This document shows positions 1-8,623 of a stretch of 64,000 bases of DNA, in pieces. This stretch comes from RGIG1995 sp045652425 (GTDB taxonomy: Bacteria > Bacillota > Clostridia > Oscillospirales > CAG-272). Within the stretch, counting starts at the first letter, position 1, and each line of letters starts with the position of its first letter. Under the pieces are notes generated by a model, which searched no databases, was not told where the DNA came from, and worked only from the letters and a program-made list of their open reading frames with translations. The stretch is taken from the NCBI GenBank assembly GCA_045652425.1, contig JAZRUG010000026.1:69269-133268 (forward strand). Reading direction: 5' to 3'. A program made the translations under genes and the position numbers.

Positions 1-311
1 ATACAGCCATATTTAGGATACTCAAGTACGTTCCTTGGCAATATCTTTCCATAAGCAACAACCACTATAAGCTCGGGGGAAAGTTCATTCAACAGTTCTG
101 CAAACGCCTCGTCTTTCAAGGTTGCAGGTTGATATACAGGGATATTATGCTCTAATGCGCTTACCTTTACGGGCGGCGGCATAAGGGTATATCCTCTACC
201 TTTAGGTTTGTCGGGCTGTGTTATAACACCCACGATTTCATTGTCGGTTGTCAAAAGCGATTCAAAGCACACCTTCGCAAAGTCAGGTGTTCCCATAAAT
301 AATATTCTCAT
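1..311 (-). CDS. fmt: Methionyl-tRNA formyltransferase (partial, C-terminus beyond left edge)
   Basis: The first 103 residues are visible; the gene starts at the ATG complementary to 309-311 and runs off the left edge. The N-terminus reads MRILFMGTPDFA, the family signature, followed by the VITQPDKPKGRG segment typical of the formyltetrahydrofolate-binding Rossmann domain. The enzyme formylates Met on initiator tRNA in the cytosol. It lies 11 bases downstream of def, the peptide deformylase that later removes the same formyl group, in the same minus-strand operon. The catalytic Asn-His-Asp region and C-terminal domain are not in the window. Confidence 0.95.
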   Translation of the reverse strand, partial: MRILFMGTPDFAKVCFESLLTTDNEIVGVITQPDKPKGRGYTLMPPPVKVSALEHNIPVYQPATLKDEAFAELLNELSPELIVVVAYGKILPRNVLEYPKYGC

Positions 312-322
312 ATATTTTTATC

Positions 323-805
323 TTATTCCTCTTCGTAAAGTTCATCAAGCTCGTCTTGGGTAAGCATCTTCGCATGGTCGATGTAAAGAACGCCGTCAAG
401 GTGGTCAAGCTCGTGGCAGAATGCACGTGCGGTAAGCTCACTTCCCGTAACTTCAAACCATTCTCCGTTTCTGTCCATAGCTCTTACGGTAACGGTCATA
501 GGTCTCTTCGTTATACCGTATTTTCCGGGAACAGACAAGCAGCCTTCAAGGTCTTCCTGCTCACCCTCTGTAGCTATTATTTCGGGGTTTATCATCTCAA
601 TAAGCTCTCCGGGTTCGGTCTCTACAAGCACTATACGGCGGAGTACGCCTACCTGAACAGCCGCAAGTCCACACCCGTTCGCCGCGTGAAGAGTGTCCTT
701 CATATCGTCAAGTAATTGAATTATTCTTGGTGTTATTTCGGTAACGGGACGGCTCTTCTTTCTTAAAATTTCGTCGCCCACCTTAACAATATTTAATTTT
801 GCCAT
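323..805 (-). CDS. def: Peptide deformylase
   Basis: A 160-residue protein with all three deformylase motifs: GCGLAAVQVG (motif 1), EGCLS (motif 2, metal-binding Cys) and HELDH (motif 3, two metal His and the catalytic Glu). It removes the N-formyl group from nascent proteins. Length is normal for the family. It sits between priA and fmt; def-fmt adjacency is common in bacteria and fits coordinated control of N-terminal formylation and deformylation. No anomalies seen. Confidence 0.97.
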   Translation of the reverse strand: MAKLNIVKVGDEILRKKSRPVTEITPRIIQLLDDMKDTLHAANGCGLAAVQVGVLRRIVLVETEPGELIEMINPEIIATEGEQEDLEGCLSVPGKYGITKRPMTVTVRAMDRNGEWFEVTGSELTARAFCHELDHLDGVLYIDHAKMLTQDELDELYEEE

Positions 806-831
806 TGTAAAAATTCTCCTGTTTTTTATCT

Positions 832-3342
832 CTATATGTTGTTAGGTTCCATATCCACTGTAATCTGAATCTTGTTTCCAAACGTCTTTTCGCAAAGTGC
901 ATATATCTTCGCAAACAATTGACGTGTAACGTTGTTATTCTTGCACTTTACCACAAACTGCATACGGTACTTTTCGTTAACCTTATATACCGACGCTTCA
1001 AGCGGTCCGTACACGTTAAGCGCCAAACTGTTTTTGTCATATTCATCTGCTTTTTCTTTTATCGCCGTATTAAGAAATACGCAAGCTTTCAACAATTCAT
1101 TTTCCGAGAAAGCCGTAAGAGTTATTAAAAGCATATCGCAATACGGCGGAAAAACGTACGCTTTACGAAGCAGTATTTCATTCTTATAAAACGCCGTATA
1201 GTCCTGCTTTGATGCATACAAGAGTGTCTGATGCTCGGGGTTATACGTCTGTATTACAGCACACCCTTTCTTGTCGCTTCGACCTGCTCTGCCCGTAACC
1301 TGCGTTATAAGATCAAAGGTTCTCTCGTTCGCCCTGTAATCGTCAAGATACAGCGACGCATCAGCTAAAATTACCCCTACGCAAGTAACGTTTGGAAAAT
1401 CGTGTCCCTTCGTTACCATTTGCGTTCCTATAAGAATATCCGCCTCTCCGTTTCTGAAACGGTCAAGCATCGTATCAAATGCAAACTTTGTAGAAGTAGT
1501 ATCCGCATCCATTCGCATCACTTTTTTATCGGGAAAAAGAAGCTTTAATTCTTCTTCAACTTTTTGTGTTCCAAAGCCTAAATGCTGTATATGAACACTT
1601 CCGCACTCGGGGCATACCTCGGGTACTTTTCTTCTCGCACCGCAATAATGACAAGTAAGCCAACCGTTTCTGACTCTCGCTCTCATTGCGTCCTCGCCCT
1701 CGTCGGCAAACACTCTTCCCGGCGAATGAAAGGTCATAGATACACTGCAATGGTCACAGGTTATCGCCTTACCGCACATCGCGCACGATACGAAGTTATT
1801 ATAGCCTCTTCTGTTTATAAAAAGTATTACCTGCTCTTGTTTTTCGAGCGAGTCTTTCATAGAACGGTAAAGTGTCTCGCCTATAACTGACAAGCCTGAT
1901 ACCTTTGCCAAATCAAGCCTTAAATCCGCTATCTTTGTTGACGGTAAAACGGCGTTTCCGTATCTTTCTTTAAGCTCGACTAAATTATACACACCGTTTT
2001 GAGCCTTGTGATAACTTTCAAGAGAGGGTGTCGCAGATGCAAGTAACATCAATGCCTTATTATACCCCGCCCTGAATCTCGCAACATCTCTTGCATGGTA
2101 TCTCGGCGACATATCCGATTTATAAGTATGCTCTTGTTCCTCATCAATTACAATGAGTCCCAATCTTTCAAAAGGCGCAAATATCGCAGAACGTGTACCT
2201 ATACACACGTCAACTTCGCCATTCTTTATTCTCCGCCACGCATCAAATCGCTCTCCGTTTGAAAGCGACGAGTGAATAACAGCAATTCTGTTTCCGTAAA
2301 AACTTCTGAAAAGGTCAACAGTCTGCGGTGTCAGCGATATTTCTGGAACAAGCACAATAGCCTGTCTACCCGACTCTATAACCTCATCTATAACGGATTT
2401 TATAACCCTCGTCTTTCCGCTTCCCGTTATACCGTGAAGAAGAACGGCTTTAGGTTCACCCGTTCTGTACAAGGCCGAAATTTTTTCGTAAGCCTCTTTT
2501 TGATGTTCCGTTAATATATTATCTTTTTTTGAAACTGCCTTTTCTTGATACGGATTGCGGTAAACCTCTACTTCTTCAATCTGAATAAGTCCTTTTTCGG
2601 CAAGAGATTTAAACTGAAGTCCGGTAGCACCGGTCAATCCCTTTAATTCTGCCTCCGAAAGTTTTCCGCCATTGTCCGCCAATGCCGCCATAACCGCCTT
2701 CAGTTTTTCACCTCGGAGTTTGTAAACGCCTTTTCCTTCAATATAATTTTCAACTTCATCACAAGGGATTGACAAAATTATATTTTTCTCAACCTTCTTG
2801 CCCGCCTCGCGAAAAACTATATCTTTTACAACAAAACCCCTTGACGATAAATCGCGCAACGCTCTGTCGGTCTGTTCGCCAAACTTTGCTTTTATAGTAT
2901 CGTACTTCGACGACGGATTTTCTTTCAAATATGTGCAAATATTCTTTGCATTTTCGCTAAAAGAATCAATATCTACACCATCTGCCAAACTGTACACGGT
3001 ATACATCTTACCGAATGCAGATACGGGTACGGCGCTTTTTACTGCATCACCAATAGTACAAAACGTTCTGTCCTTCAAAAACACGCATAGCTTAAGCAAC
3101 TCGTCGTTTAAAACCACGTCGGGCACAACGTCGATTATTGATTTTACTCCGTTAAATTCAGTCTTGTCAGCTATATTAAAAACTACGGCGTAAGCGCTTT
3201 TATTGCCCTTTCCAAAGGGTACGCTTACAACCGAACCTACACAAACTCTGCTGTGAAGATGTTGCGGTATAAGATAATCGTAAAGCCCATCAATAAAGTA
3301 AGGTGCATCTAAAATATGCACCCGCGCAAACAGGTCATTCAT
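832..3342 (-). CDS. priA: Primosomal replication restart helicase PriA
   Basis: An 836-residue superfamily 2 DNA helicase that reloads the replisome at stalled forks. Visible parts: an N-terminal 3'-DNA-binding domain, Walker A (HGITGSGKT), a Walker B of the form DEEQ where DEEH is more usual, and paired Cys zinc knuckles (CAMC, CDHC, CHYC, CPEC) that form the two zinc sites. Helicase motifs V and VI follow (GTQMVTKGHDF, QVTGRAGR). Length is somewhat above the 720-810 typical of the family. It lies between rpoZ and def; the coaBC gene often found here in Bacillus is missing. Confidence 0.95.
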   Translation of the reverse strand: MNDLFARVHILDAPYFIDGLYDYLIPQHLHSRVCVGSVVSVPFGKGNKSAYAVVFNIADKTEFNGVKSIIDVVPDVVLNDELLKLCVFLKDRTFCTIGDAVKSAVPVSAFGKMYTVYSLADGVDIDSFSENAKNICTYLKENPSSKYDTIKAKFGEQTDRALRDLSSRGFVVKDIVFREAGKKVEKNIILSIPCDEVENYIEGKGVYKLRGEKLKAVMAALADNGGKLSEAELKGLTGATGLQFKSLAEKGLIQIEEVEVYRNPYQEKAVSKKDNILTEHQKEAYEKISALYRTGEPKAVLLHGITGSGKTRVIKSVIDEVIESGRQAIVLVPEISLTPQTVDLFRSFYGNRIAVIHSSLSNGERFDAWRRIKNGEVDVCIGTRSAIFAPFERLGLIVIDEEQEHTYKSDMSPRYHARDVARFRAGYNKALMLLASATPSLESYHKAQNGVYNLVELKERYGNAVLPSTKIADLRLDLAKVSGLSVIGETLYRSMKDSLEKQEQVILFINRRGYNNFVSCAMCGKAITCDHCSVSMTFHSPGRVFADEGEDAMRARVRNGWLTCHYCGARRKVPEVCPECGSVHIQHLGFGTQKVEEELKLLFPDKKVMRMDADTTSTKFAFDTMLDRFRNGEADILIGTQMVTKGHDFPNVTCVGVILADASLYLDDYRANERTFDLITQVTGRAGRSDKKGCAVIQTYNPEHQTLLYASKQDYTAFYKNEILLRKAYVFPPYCDMLLITLTAFSENELLKACVFLNTAIKEKADEYDKNSLALNVYGPLEASVYKVNEKYRMQFVVKCKNNNVTRQLFAKIYALCEKTFGNKIQITVDMEPNNI

Positions 3343-3381
3343 TCAGATACACCTCCCAAAATCTTTGACTACAGATAAAAA

Positions 3382-3687
3382 TCAGTCAATATTCTTTCCC
3401 AAGGATTCTTCGACTATCTCGTATTCCTTGCTGTGCAATCTGTTGATTGCAGTTCTCACAGCCTTTTCATCGCGGTATTCGCGGCTGATAAGCGCTGCTA
3501 TACTCTTATCTGTTTCCTTGTTTGCAACAAGCTTTTCAGCGTATTCACGCTGGGATACGTATTCGTTCGTTACTATTCTCGCACACTTCGCAGTAGCAAT
3601 TACAAGCTCGTAACGGTTGTACTTTCCTTTCTCCTGCAATTCTTCAAGAGTGGGTGAAATCATACTGGTGTATTTCTCGTTATTCAT
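3382..3687 (-). CDS. rpoZ: RNA polymerase omega subunit
   Basis: A 101-residue protein with the omega core: ISPTLEEL, then NRYELVIATAKCARIV, and a C-terminal KAVRTAINRL helix. Omega helps fold and hold the beta-prime subunit of RNA polymerase. Its start overlaps the end of gmk by 8 bases, implying translational coupling, and the gmk-rpoZ order is conserved in Firmicutes. Confidence 0.93.
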   Translation of the reverse strand: MNNEKYTSMISPTLEELQEKGKYNRYELVIATAKCARIVTNEYVSQREYAEKLVANKETDKSIAALISREYRDEKAVRTAINRLHSKEYEIVEESLGKNID

Positions 3688-4288
3688 AAAACTTTTCCTT
3701 CACTTCCAAACGCCTCGACGTGCGTTTTATTTCTGATTTTGTAATGTTTAATATATCTAAAGCGGCATTCTTTGCCCCTTCATTCTGGTTTATAACAACG
3801 TAATCGTATTTGTCAAAATGAGCAACCTCATTTCTCGATTGAGCCAGTCTTTCTTTGATAACGTCGTCGGGTTCCGTTCCCCTGCCCCTAAGCCGCGCTT
3901 CAAGCGTTTTGTAATCGGGGGGGAGAAGAAGTATCAACACCGAATCAGGAAACTTCTCCTTAACGTTCATAGCTCCCTCAACTTCGATTTCGAGTATAAC
4001 GTTCTTTTCTTCAAGCATCTTGCGAACCTTGTCGTTCAACGTGCCGTAATAGTTTCCGCAATATTCGGTGTATTCAATTAGAGTATCGTTTTTTATGTTT
4101 TCTTCAAACTCCTCGCGGGTTATATAGAAGTAATTTACTCCGTCAACCTCGCCCGGTCTCGGTTTTCTCGTCGTTGCCGAAACAGACAAAGCAAATTCGT
4201 CTGACATAGATAACAACTCACGCAAAACCGTTCCCTTTCCGCTTCCCGCAGGACCTGAAACAACTATTAGCAAATTCTTTTTTTCCAT
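3680..4288 (-). CDS. gmk: Guanylate kinase
   Basis: A 202-residue P-loop kinase that converts GMP to GDP with ATP. It starts with VVSGPAGSGKGTVL (P-loop) and then has the GMP-binding region TTRKPRPGEVDGVNYFYI. The later residues IEYTEYCGNYYGT and RLRGRGTEP match the GMP and lid regions of the family. It lies between remA and rpoZ, the standard Firmicute order, and length is normal. Confidence 0.97.
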   Translation of the reverse strand: MEKKNLLIVVSGPAGSGKGTVLRELLSMSDEFALSVSATTRKPRPGEVDGVNYFYITREEFEENIKNDTLIEYTEYCGNYYGTLNDKVRKMLEEKNVILEIEVEGAMNVKEKFPDSVLILLLPPDYKTLEARLRGRGTEPDDVIKERLAQSRNEVAHFDKYDYVVINQNEGAKNAALDILNITKSEIKRTSRRLEVKEKFYE

Positions 4289-4312
4289 TTTTAAATCACC
4301 TTTTGCTTCCTG

Positions 4313-4582
4313 TCATAAAACGTCGTCGTCAGATGTGTTGTTATCCGTAACTCCGTTAAGTCTGTCGGTAATTCTTTCGGTAGGAAGCGCCGACAATATA
4401 ACGTGCTCACTGTCAGTAACTATAACCGATTTCGTCTTATGTCCGCACGAAACGTCTATAACTCTTCCCTCTTCCTTCGCATCTTGTACCAAACGTTTTA
4501 TCGGTGAAGATTCGGGACTGGCAATAGCTACGACTCTGTTTGATGCGACCATATTACCAAAACCTATATTGATAAATAACAT
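4313..4582 (-). CDS. remA: DUF370/RemA-like DNA-binding regulator
   Basis: An 89-residue protein starting LFINIGFGNMVASNRVVAI, the hallmark of the RemA (DUF370) family. Bacillus subtilis RemA is a DNA-binding activator of biofilm matrix and osmoprotection genes; the role in this organism is unknown. The RTKS-type segment appears here as GHKTKSVIV. It sits between yicC and gmk as in other Firmicutes. The last ~12 residues are acidic and probably disordered. Confidence 0.92.
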   Translation of the reverse strand: MLFINIGFGNMVASNRVVAIASPESSPIKRLVQDAKEEGRVIDVSCGHKTKSVIVTDSEHVILSALPTERITDRLNGVTDNNTSDDDVL

Positions 4583-4590
4583 AGTCTACC

Positions 4591-5478
4591 TCATTCAAGA
4601 TTCTGAATCTGTTCTCTTATTTTTTCAAGCTCACTTTTCATATTAACAACCAAATGCGCCATATCGGCATCATTTGCCTTCGAGCCTGTGGTATTGACCT
4701 CTCTGTTCATTTCCTGAAGCAAATAATCCATATTCTTGCCAACTGCACCGCCTTCGGCAAGAATCTTGTCAAACTCGTCAAAATGACTGCGAAGTCTTAC
4801 TATTTCTTCGTCTACGGCAACCTTGTCGGCAAAAATCGCACACTCTGTAATAATTCTCGCCGGATCTGCCTCTATATTATGCTTTTCAAGAACCGCTTTC
4901 AAACGGTTTTCAAGTTTTTCCGCATACGATTCAATACAAGCAGCCGACATCTTTTCAATCCTGTCAGCCATTTCCATAAGGTTTGCCTTCTTAATCAAAA
5001 GATCAGCTTTGAGCTTTTCACCCTCGCGCTCTCTTTGCGCTATAAACATATCTATAGCATTGTCAAGAACCGGCTTTATGATAAGCCAATCCTTTTCCAT
5101 ATCCTCCTCGGGCTTGATAACCGTAAATATCTCTCTGTTTTGGGCAACCGCCATAACAGATATATCGTCTTTAAGACCAAATACGTCACGAAGTTCAGCC
5201 AACGCCTTTATATAACTTTCAGTATAAGCCTCGTCAAGACGAAGTTCAACCCCTACTTTCTCAACAACGTCAACCCCTATATATAAGTCAACCTTGCCGC
5301 GTTTTATTCCTCTGTTCTGAATATACTCACGTACTCTGTCTTCAAGGAAGCTGTACATTCTTGATATTTTTATATTGCAGTCCAAAAATCTGGAGTTTAC
5401 CGACTTAATTTCAGCGGTTATCTCCTTCCCCTCGACAGATGCCGTCGCTCTGCCGTAAGCAGTCATACTTCTTATCAT
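4591..5478 (-). CDS. yicC: YicC/YloC family endoribonuclease
   Basis: A 295-residue member of the YicC family, beginning MIRSMTAYGRA and ending with the conserved block EMNREVNTTGSKANDA followed by a long helix. YicC of E. coli and YloC of B. subtilis are reported RNA endonucleases. This is the first gene of the operon running to fmt; a consensus promoter lies 40-68 bases upstream. Length is usual. Confidence 0.93.
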   Translation of the reverse strand: MIRSMTAYGRATASVEGKEITAEIKSVNSRFLDCNIKISRMYSFLEDRVREYIQNRGIKRGKVDLYIGVDVVEKVGVELRLDEAYTESYIKALAELRDVFGLKDDISVMAVAQNREIFTVIKPEEDMEKDWLIIKPVLDNAIDMFIAQREREGEKLKADLLIKKANLMEMADRIEKMSAACIESYAEKLENRLKAVLEKHNIEADPARIITECAIFADKVAVDEEIVRLRSHFDEFDKILAEGGAVGKNMDYLLQEMNREVNTTGSKANDADMAHLVVNMKSELEKIREQIQNLE

Positions 5479-5517
5479 TGAGGTTTCACCTTTTTCCTCT
5501 AAAAATAGTTAATATAT

Positions 5518-5546
5518 ATTATAACTCATATACATCTATTTGTCAA
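5518..5546 (-). promoter_or_regulatory. Sigma-A promoter of the yicC-fmt operon
   Basis: Read on the minus strand: TTGACA (5546-5541), a 17-base spacer, then TATAAT (5523-5518), a perfect match to the vegetative consensus. It stands 40 bases upstream of the yicC start. Confidence 0.85.
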
Positions 5547-5645
5547 CAAGCCTAAAGCATAACTTTTCCAAATATCTACTCATTGGAATAGCATATTTTT
5601 TCACCGCCGTCATATAATTATTCATAAATTATTTGAAAATTTGTG

Positions 5646-5675
5646 TTGTAATATCCGCCTAACATATGGTATACT
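5646..5675 (+). promoter_or_regulatory. Probable promoter of the 5720-8303 operon
   Basis: TTGTAA, an 18-base spacer and TATACT. The -10 box lies just after an in-frame ATG at 5666, so that ATG would not be transcribed and ATG 5720 is preferred as the start of the next gene. Confidence 0.6.
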
Positions 5676-5719
5676 GTTATTTAAGCGGTACAGCAGCAGG
5701 AAATGGTACGGCAAATACT

Positions 5720-6244
5720 ATGAATAAAGACTGTTTTCAAGACCTGAAGGAAATGGCAGATATATCTCTGTCGATTTGTTCGAACATATCTGACGGCAAA
5801 AAATTCGACTTTGCGATAAGTCTTAAAAATTCTCAAAATGCAAAATTTCGTTGCATTGATTTTTCAATAAAAGAGTTTATACCACCAATCGACCGCGAAG
5901 ATATAACCTATATCGCTATAAAACTTCATGAATTAAATATAAAATTATTCGAGCTGGCAAACTATAAAACATCTTTCTTTCCGAAAACAGACCTAAAAAA
6001 AGATATTGCTATTCTAAAAAACGTCTGTATTAAAATCCGCGAAGTTTTTGAAAACAATGCTTCAAATGTCGATTATACCGACGATTTCATTCCAACAGCG
6101 TCGGAATTGCAATTTAACGAAAACCGTTATTCCGCATTGTATCTCATCTATGAATATAAACTTTACGGGCTTATAAGTTTATGTACCGACAAAGCCTTTG
6201 ACCTGTACAACTACCTGATACGGACTGTAATAAAAAATACATAG
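5720..6244 (+). CDS. Unrecognised 174-aa protein
   Basis: I do not recognise this family. The start at 5720 (MNKDCFQDLKEM) is chosen because an upstream ATG at 5666 lies inside the inferred promoter; the SD is weak (AGGAAA about 15 bases upstream). The protein is predicted soluble and largely helical, without signal peptide, transmembrane segment or obvious catalytic motif; it is rich in Lys, Asp and Ile. It precedes the DUF5685 gene by 17 bases and is probably co-transcribed with it and the J-domain gene. Confidence 0.7.
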   Translation: MNKDCFQDLKEMADISLSICSNISDGKKFDFAISLKNSQNAKFRCIDFSIKEFIPPIDREDITYIAIKLHELNIKLFELANYKTSFFPKTDLKKDIAILKNVCIKIREVFENNASNVDYTDDFIPTASELQFNENRYSALYLIYEYKLYGLISLCTDKAFDLYNYLIRTVIKNT

Positions 6245-6261
6245 AGACGGACTATATTAAA

Positions 6262-7152
6262 ATGTTTGGATACGTAAGACCGAATAAAAACGAACTTAAA
6301 GTAAAAGAATTTGAACTTTATAAAAGCACATACTGCGGACTCTGCAGAGTTATGGGCAAAAGATATTCGTATATTTACAAAATGTCTTTAAGCTATGACT
6401 TTGTATTTATGACACTGTTAAGACTTTATGTTAACCCCGAAAAAGTTTCTTTTTCTCAAAGACGGTGTATTGCTCACCCAACAAAGAAAAAGAATATGAT
6501 GAACGAGAATGAAGCGTTAAAAATTACCGCTGATGTAGGCGTTATTATGCTCTACCACGACCTTCTCGACAAGATAAACGACAAAGACGGACTGAAAAGT
6601 TTTCTTTCCCGTTTTTTGTTACCCGAGCTAAAAAGACTTCGCAAAAAAGCATGTAAAAATGCGCTTATTGCAGAATTTGATGAATTTGCCGCAGGTATCT
6701 TATGTAAACTGAATGAAATAGAAAAAAACAATACTCCCTCGGTAGATATGCCCGCCGAAGAATTCGGCATTTTACTGGGCGAGGCACTCTCGATAGGACT
6801 TGAAGGAAATAACAAGAGGACTGCTTTTGAAATCGGAAAAAATGTCGGCAAATGGATATATATTACCGATGCCGCGGACGATTTGGACAATGACGGAAAG
6901 CAGAATTCTTATAATCCGCTTTTAGCCGTTTCCGAAAATATTGAAGAAGCCAAAAAGCAGTTTTCCACTATTAATATCTCACTTTTAAATATACTTTCAA
7001 ACGCAGATACTGCCCTTGAACTTATGGACAAAACGGACATCGGATTATATAATATTCTTTCCAACATCTTACGACTTGGACTACCCGCTATTCAGGAAAA
7101 AATACTTAAAGACAACAACTTCACCCTAAAAGAAAAGGAGTTTACGGAATAA
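6262..7152 (+). CDS. DUF5685 family protein
   Basis: A 296-residue protein beginning MFGYVRPNKNELKVKEFELYK... and then STYCGLCRVMGK, which I recognise as the signature of the DUF5685 family of Clostridia; its function is unknown. The conserved Cys pair (YCGLC) and a further Cys-His (RRCIAHP) could bind metal. A motif DAADDLDND near residue 210 is acidic and recalls prenyltransferase-like helical folds, but this is only a resemblance. The stop codon overlaps the ATG of the J-domain gene, indicating translational coupling and probable shared function. Confidence 0.8.
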   Translation: MFGYVRPNKNELKVKEFELYKSTYCGLCRVMGKRYSYIYKMSLSYDFVFMTLLRLYVNPEKVSFSQRRCIAHPTKKKNMMNENEALKITADVGVIMLYHDLLDKINDKDGLKSFLSRFLLPELKRLRKKACKNALIAEFDEFAAGILCKLNEIEKNNTPSVDMPAEEFGILLGEALSIGLEGNNKRTAFEIGKNVGKWIYITDAADDLDNDGKQNSYNPLLAVSENIEEAKKQFSTINISLLNILSNADTALELMDKTDIGLYNILSNILRLGLPAIQEKILKDNNFTLKEKEFTE

Positions 7153-7754
7153 TGACAGATCCCTACAAAATACTTGGCGTTACACGCGACTCGACTGATG
7201 ATGAAATAAAAAAAGCATACCGCGAACTTGCAAGAAAATATCATCCCGATAACTATACCAACAATCCTCTTTCCGACCTTGTTGAAGAAAAAATGAAAGA
7301 AATTAACGAGGCGTATGACCAAATCCAAAAAGAACGCAGTCAAAACGGTTATCACGGCAGAACCAATAACTATAACACCTATTCCGGCGAATATATGCAA
7401 ATCCGTGAGCTTATACAAATGAACAGACTGACCGAGGCTGAAACTATGCTTAACTATATCCCCTCGGCAGACAGAAACGGCGAATGGAATTTTCTTCGCG
7501 GTTGTATTCTCGAGAAAAAAGGCTGGTATTTTGACGCGCAGAAGTTTTTTGAAGCGGCGTGTTATATGGACCCCGACAATAATGAATACAAAGACGCGTT
7601 AAATAAAATAAAAAACACCGCAAACAGCTACGGGGGATACAGAGCTTCGAATACAAACGGGACAGGCTGTTCAACCTGCGATATATGCTCAAGCCTTATA
7701 TGCGCAGACTGTTGTTGTGAATGTTTGGGTGGAGACCTTGTTGGGTGTTGCTAA
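7152..7754 (+). CDS. J-domain protein with TPR-like middle and Cys-rich tail
   Basis: A 200-residue DnaJ-domain protein. Residues 1-65 form the J domain with the invariant HPD at 31-33, which stimulates DnaK ATPase. Residues 75-160 look like TPR-type helices (AETMLNYIPSADRNGEW, DAQKFFEAACYMDPDN). The last ~30 residues carry about eleven Cys in CxxC-like spacing, ending GCC. It lacks the zinc-finger and substrate-binding domains of true DnaJ. It is translationally coupled to the DUF5685 gene, so it may target DnaK to that partner; this is inference. Confidence 0.88.
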   Translation: MTDPYKILGVTRDSTDDEIKKAYRELARKYHPDNYTNNPLSDLVEEKMKEINEAYDQIQKERSQNGYHGRTNNYNTYSGEYMQIRELIQMNRLTEAETMLNYIPSADRNGEWNFLRGCILEKKGWYFDAQKFFEAACYMDPDNNEYKDALNKIKNTANSYGGYRASNTNGTGCSTCDICSSLICADCCCECLGGDLVGCC

Positions 7755-7760
7755 ATCAGT

Positions 7761-8303
7761 ATGAATAAAAATAACTGTAAAAATAAAAAATCACCCGCAA
7801 AAAATATAGCATTTTCAGCTATACTTTGCGCACTTGGGGTAATCATAATGTTTCTCGGCGCCGTTATTGAAACTATTGACATTACTATGGCAGCGTTGGC
7901 TTCATTTCTTGTTGTCGTATGTATGATTGAAATCGGCGGATATATGCCCTTTCTTGTGTTTGCGTCCACGGCTACTCTGTCAATGTTACTGTTACCAAAC
8001 AAAACGGTGGCTGTTATATACGTAATGTATTTTGGGTTCTATCCAATACTGAAAAAATATCTTGAAAGACTTCCGATTTTATTTAGTTGGATTGCAAAAT
8101 TTATTGTTTTCAATATTGCAATAATGCTTTACTATATCTTCCTGAAAGACGTGCTTTTCCCCGATATTGACAGCATAAAGCTATACCTCGTACTCTTGCT
8201 GAACGTTATTTTCTTTACACTTGATATGGCGCAAACTCTCTTCATAACCGCCTACGTGAGAAGATTCAGAAGACTACTCGGAATACACAGATTTTTTAAA
8301 TAA
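7761..8303 (+). CDS. Integral membrane protein, ECF S-component-like topology
   Basis: A 180-residue protein with about five or six hydrophobic helices after a Lys/Asn-rich cytosolic start. The order (NIAFSAILCALGVIIMFLG near the N-terminus, then further helices) resembles substrate-binding S components of energy-coupling factor transporters or DUF2232-type proteins, but I see no ligand-specific motif. It follows the J-domain gene by 6 bases and ends the operon at a clear terminator. Confidence 0.7.
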   Translation: MNKNNCKNKKSPAKNIAFSAILCALGVIIMFLGAVIETIDITMAALASFLVVVCMIEIGGYMPFLVFASTATLSMLLLPNKTVAVIYVMYFGFYPILKKYLERLPILFSWIAKFIVFNIAIMLYYIFLKDVLFPDIDSIKLYLVLLLNVIFFTLDMAQTLFITAYVRRFRRLLGIHRFFK

Positions 8304-8309
8304 TAAAAC

Positions 8310-8346
8310 AACCACTCGCTTTTAAACTGCGGGTGGTTAGTTTTTT
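8310..8346 (+). terminator. Rho-independent terminator
   Basis: Ten-base stem AACCACTCGC / GCGGGTGGTT (one G-U pair), loop of nine, followed by AG and a run of six T. It closes the operon ending at 8303. Confidence 0.88.
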
Positions 8347-8387
8347 ATGCACAGAGATATTATTTATCCGCAATAAAGTAACACTTC

Positions 8388-8416
8388 TTACAAAATAACA
8401 TACAATGTAGTATAAG
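8388..8416 (+). promoter_or_regulatory. Promoter region of the SpoVM-like operon
   Basis: Two overlapping readings are possible. TTACAA (8388-8393), 17 bases, TATAAG (8411-8416) is a fair sigma-A site. CATACAAT (8399-8406) matches the -10 box of mother-cell sporulation sigma factors E and K, and ACAC at 8381-8384 is placed about right for a sigma-K -35, though the sigma-E -35 (ATA) is not at the expected spacing. A mother-cell promoter would fit the SpoVM-like gene downstream. Confidence 0.45.
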
Positions 8417-8446
8417 AATCGCATATACAAGGGGAGAAAACTATTT

Positions 8447-8605
8447 ATGCAATGTCGAAACGGAATTTATAAAGCGCTCGGACTGATTGTGCTGTCATTC
8501 GGTTGCGGAATCCTTCTGGCATTCTTTCTTCCGACATACTTTTTGGCGGCAATTGAAGCTATAGTTATCGTAGCCGCAGGTTTGCTGTACGTTCTGCAAA
8601 AATAA
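8447..8605 (+). CDS. Small membrane protein (52 aa)
   Basis: A short gene with a strong SD (GGGGAG, 8430-8435) before ATG 8447. The 52-residue product starts MQCRNGIYKALG and is almost wholly hydrophobic after residue 9, giving two short membrane helices split by a Pro at residue 29 (FFLPTYF). It has Cys at 3 and 20. It precedes the SpoVM-like gene by 18 bases and is probably co-transcribed, so a spore-related membrane role is plausible but unproven. Confidence 0.72.
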   Translation: MQCRNGIYKALGLIVLSFGCGILLAFFLPTYFLAAIEAIVIVAAGLLYVLQK

Positions 8606-8623
8606 GAAAGGGGTTTTACCGAT

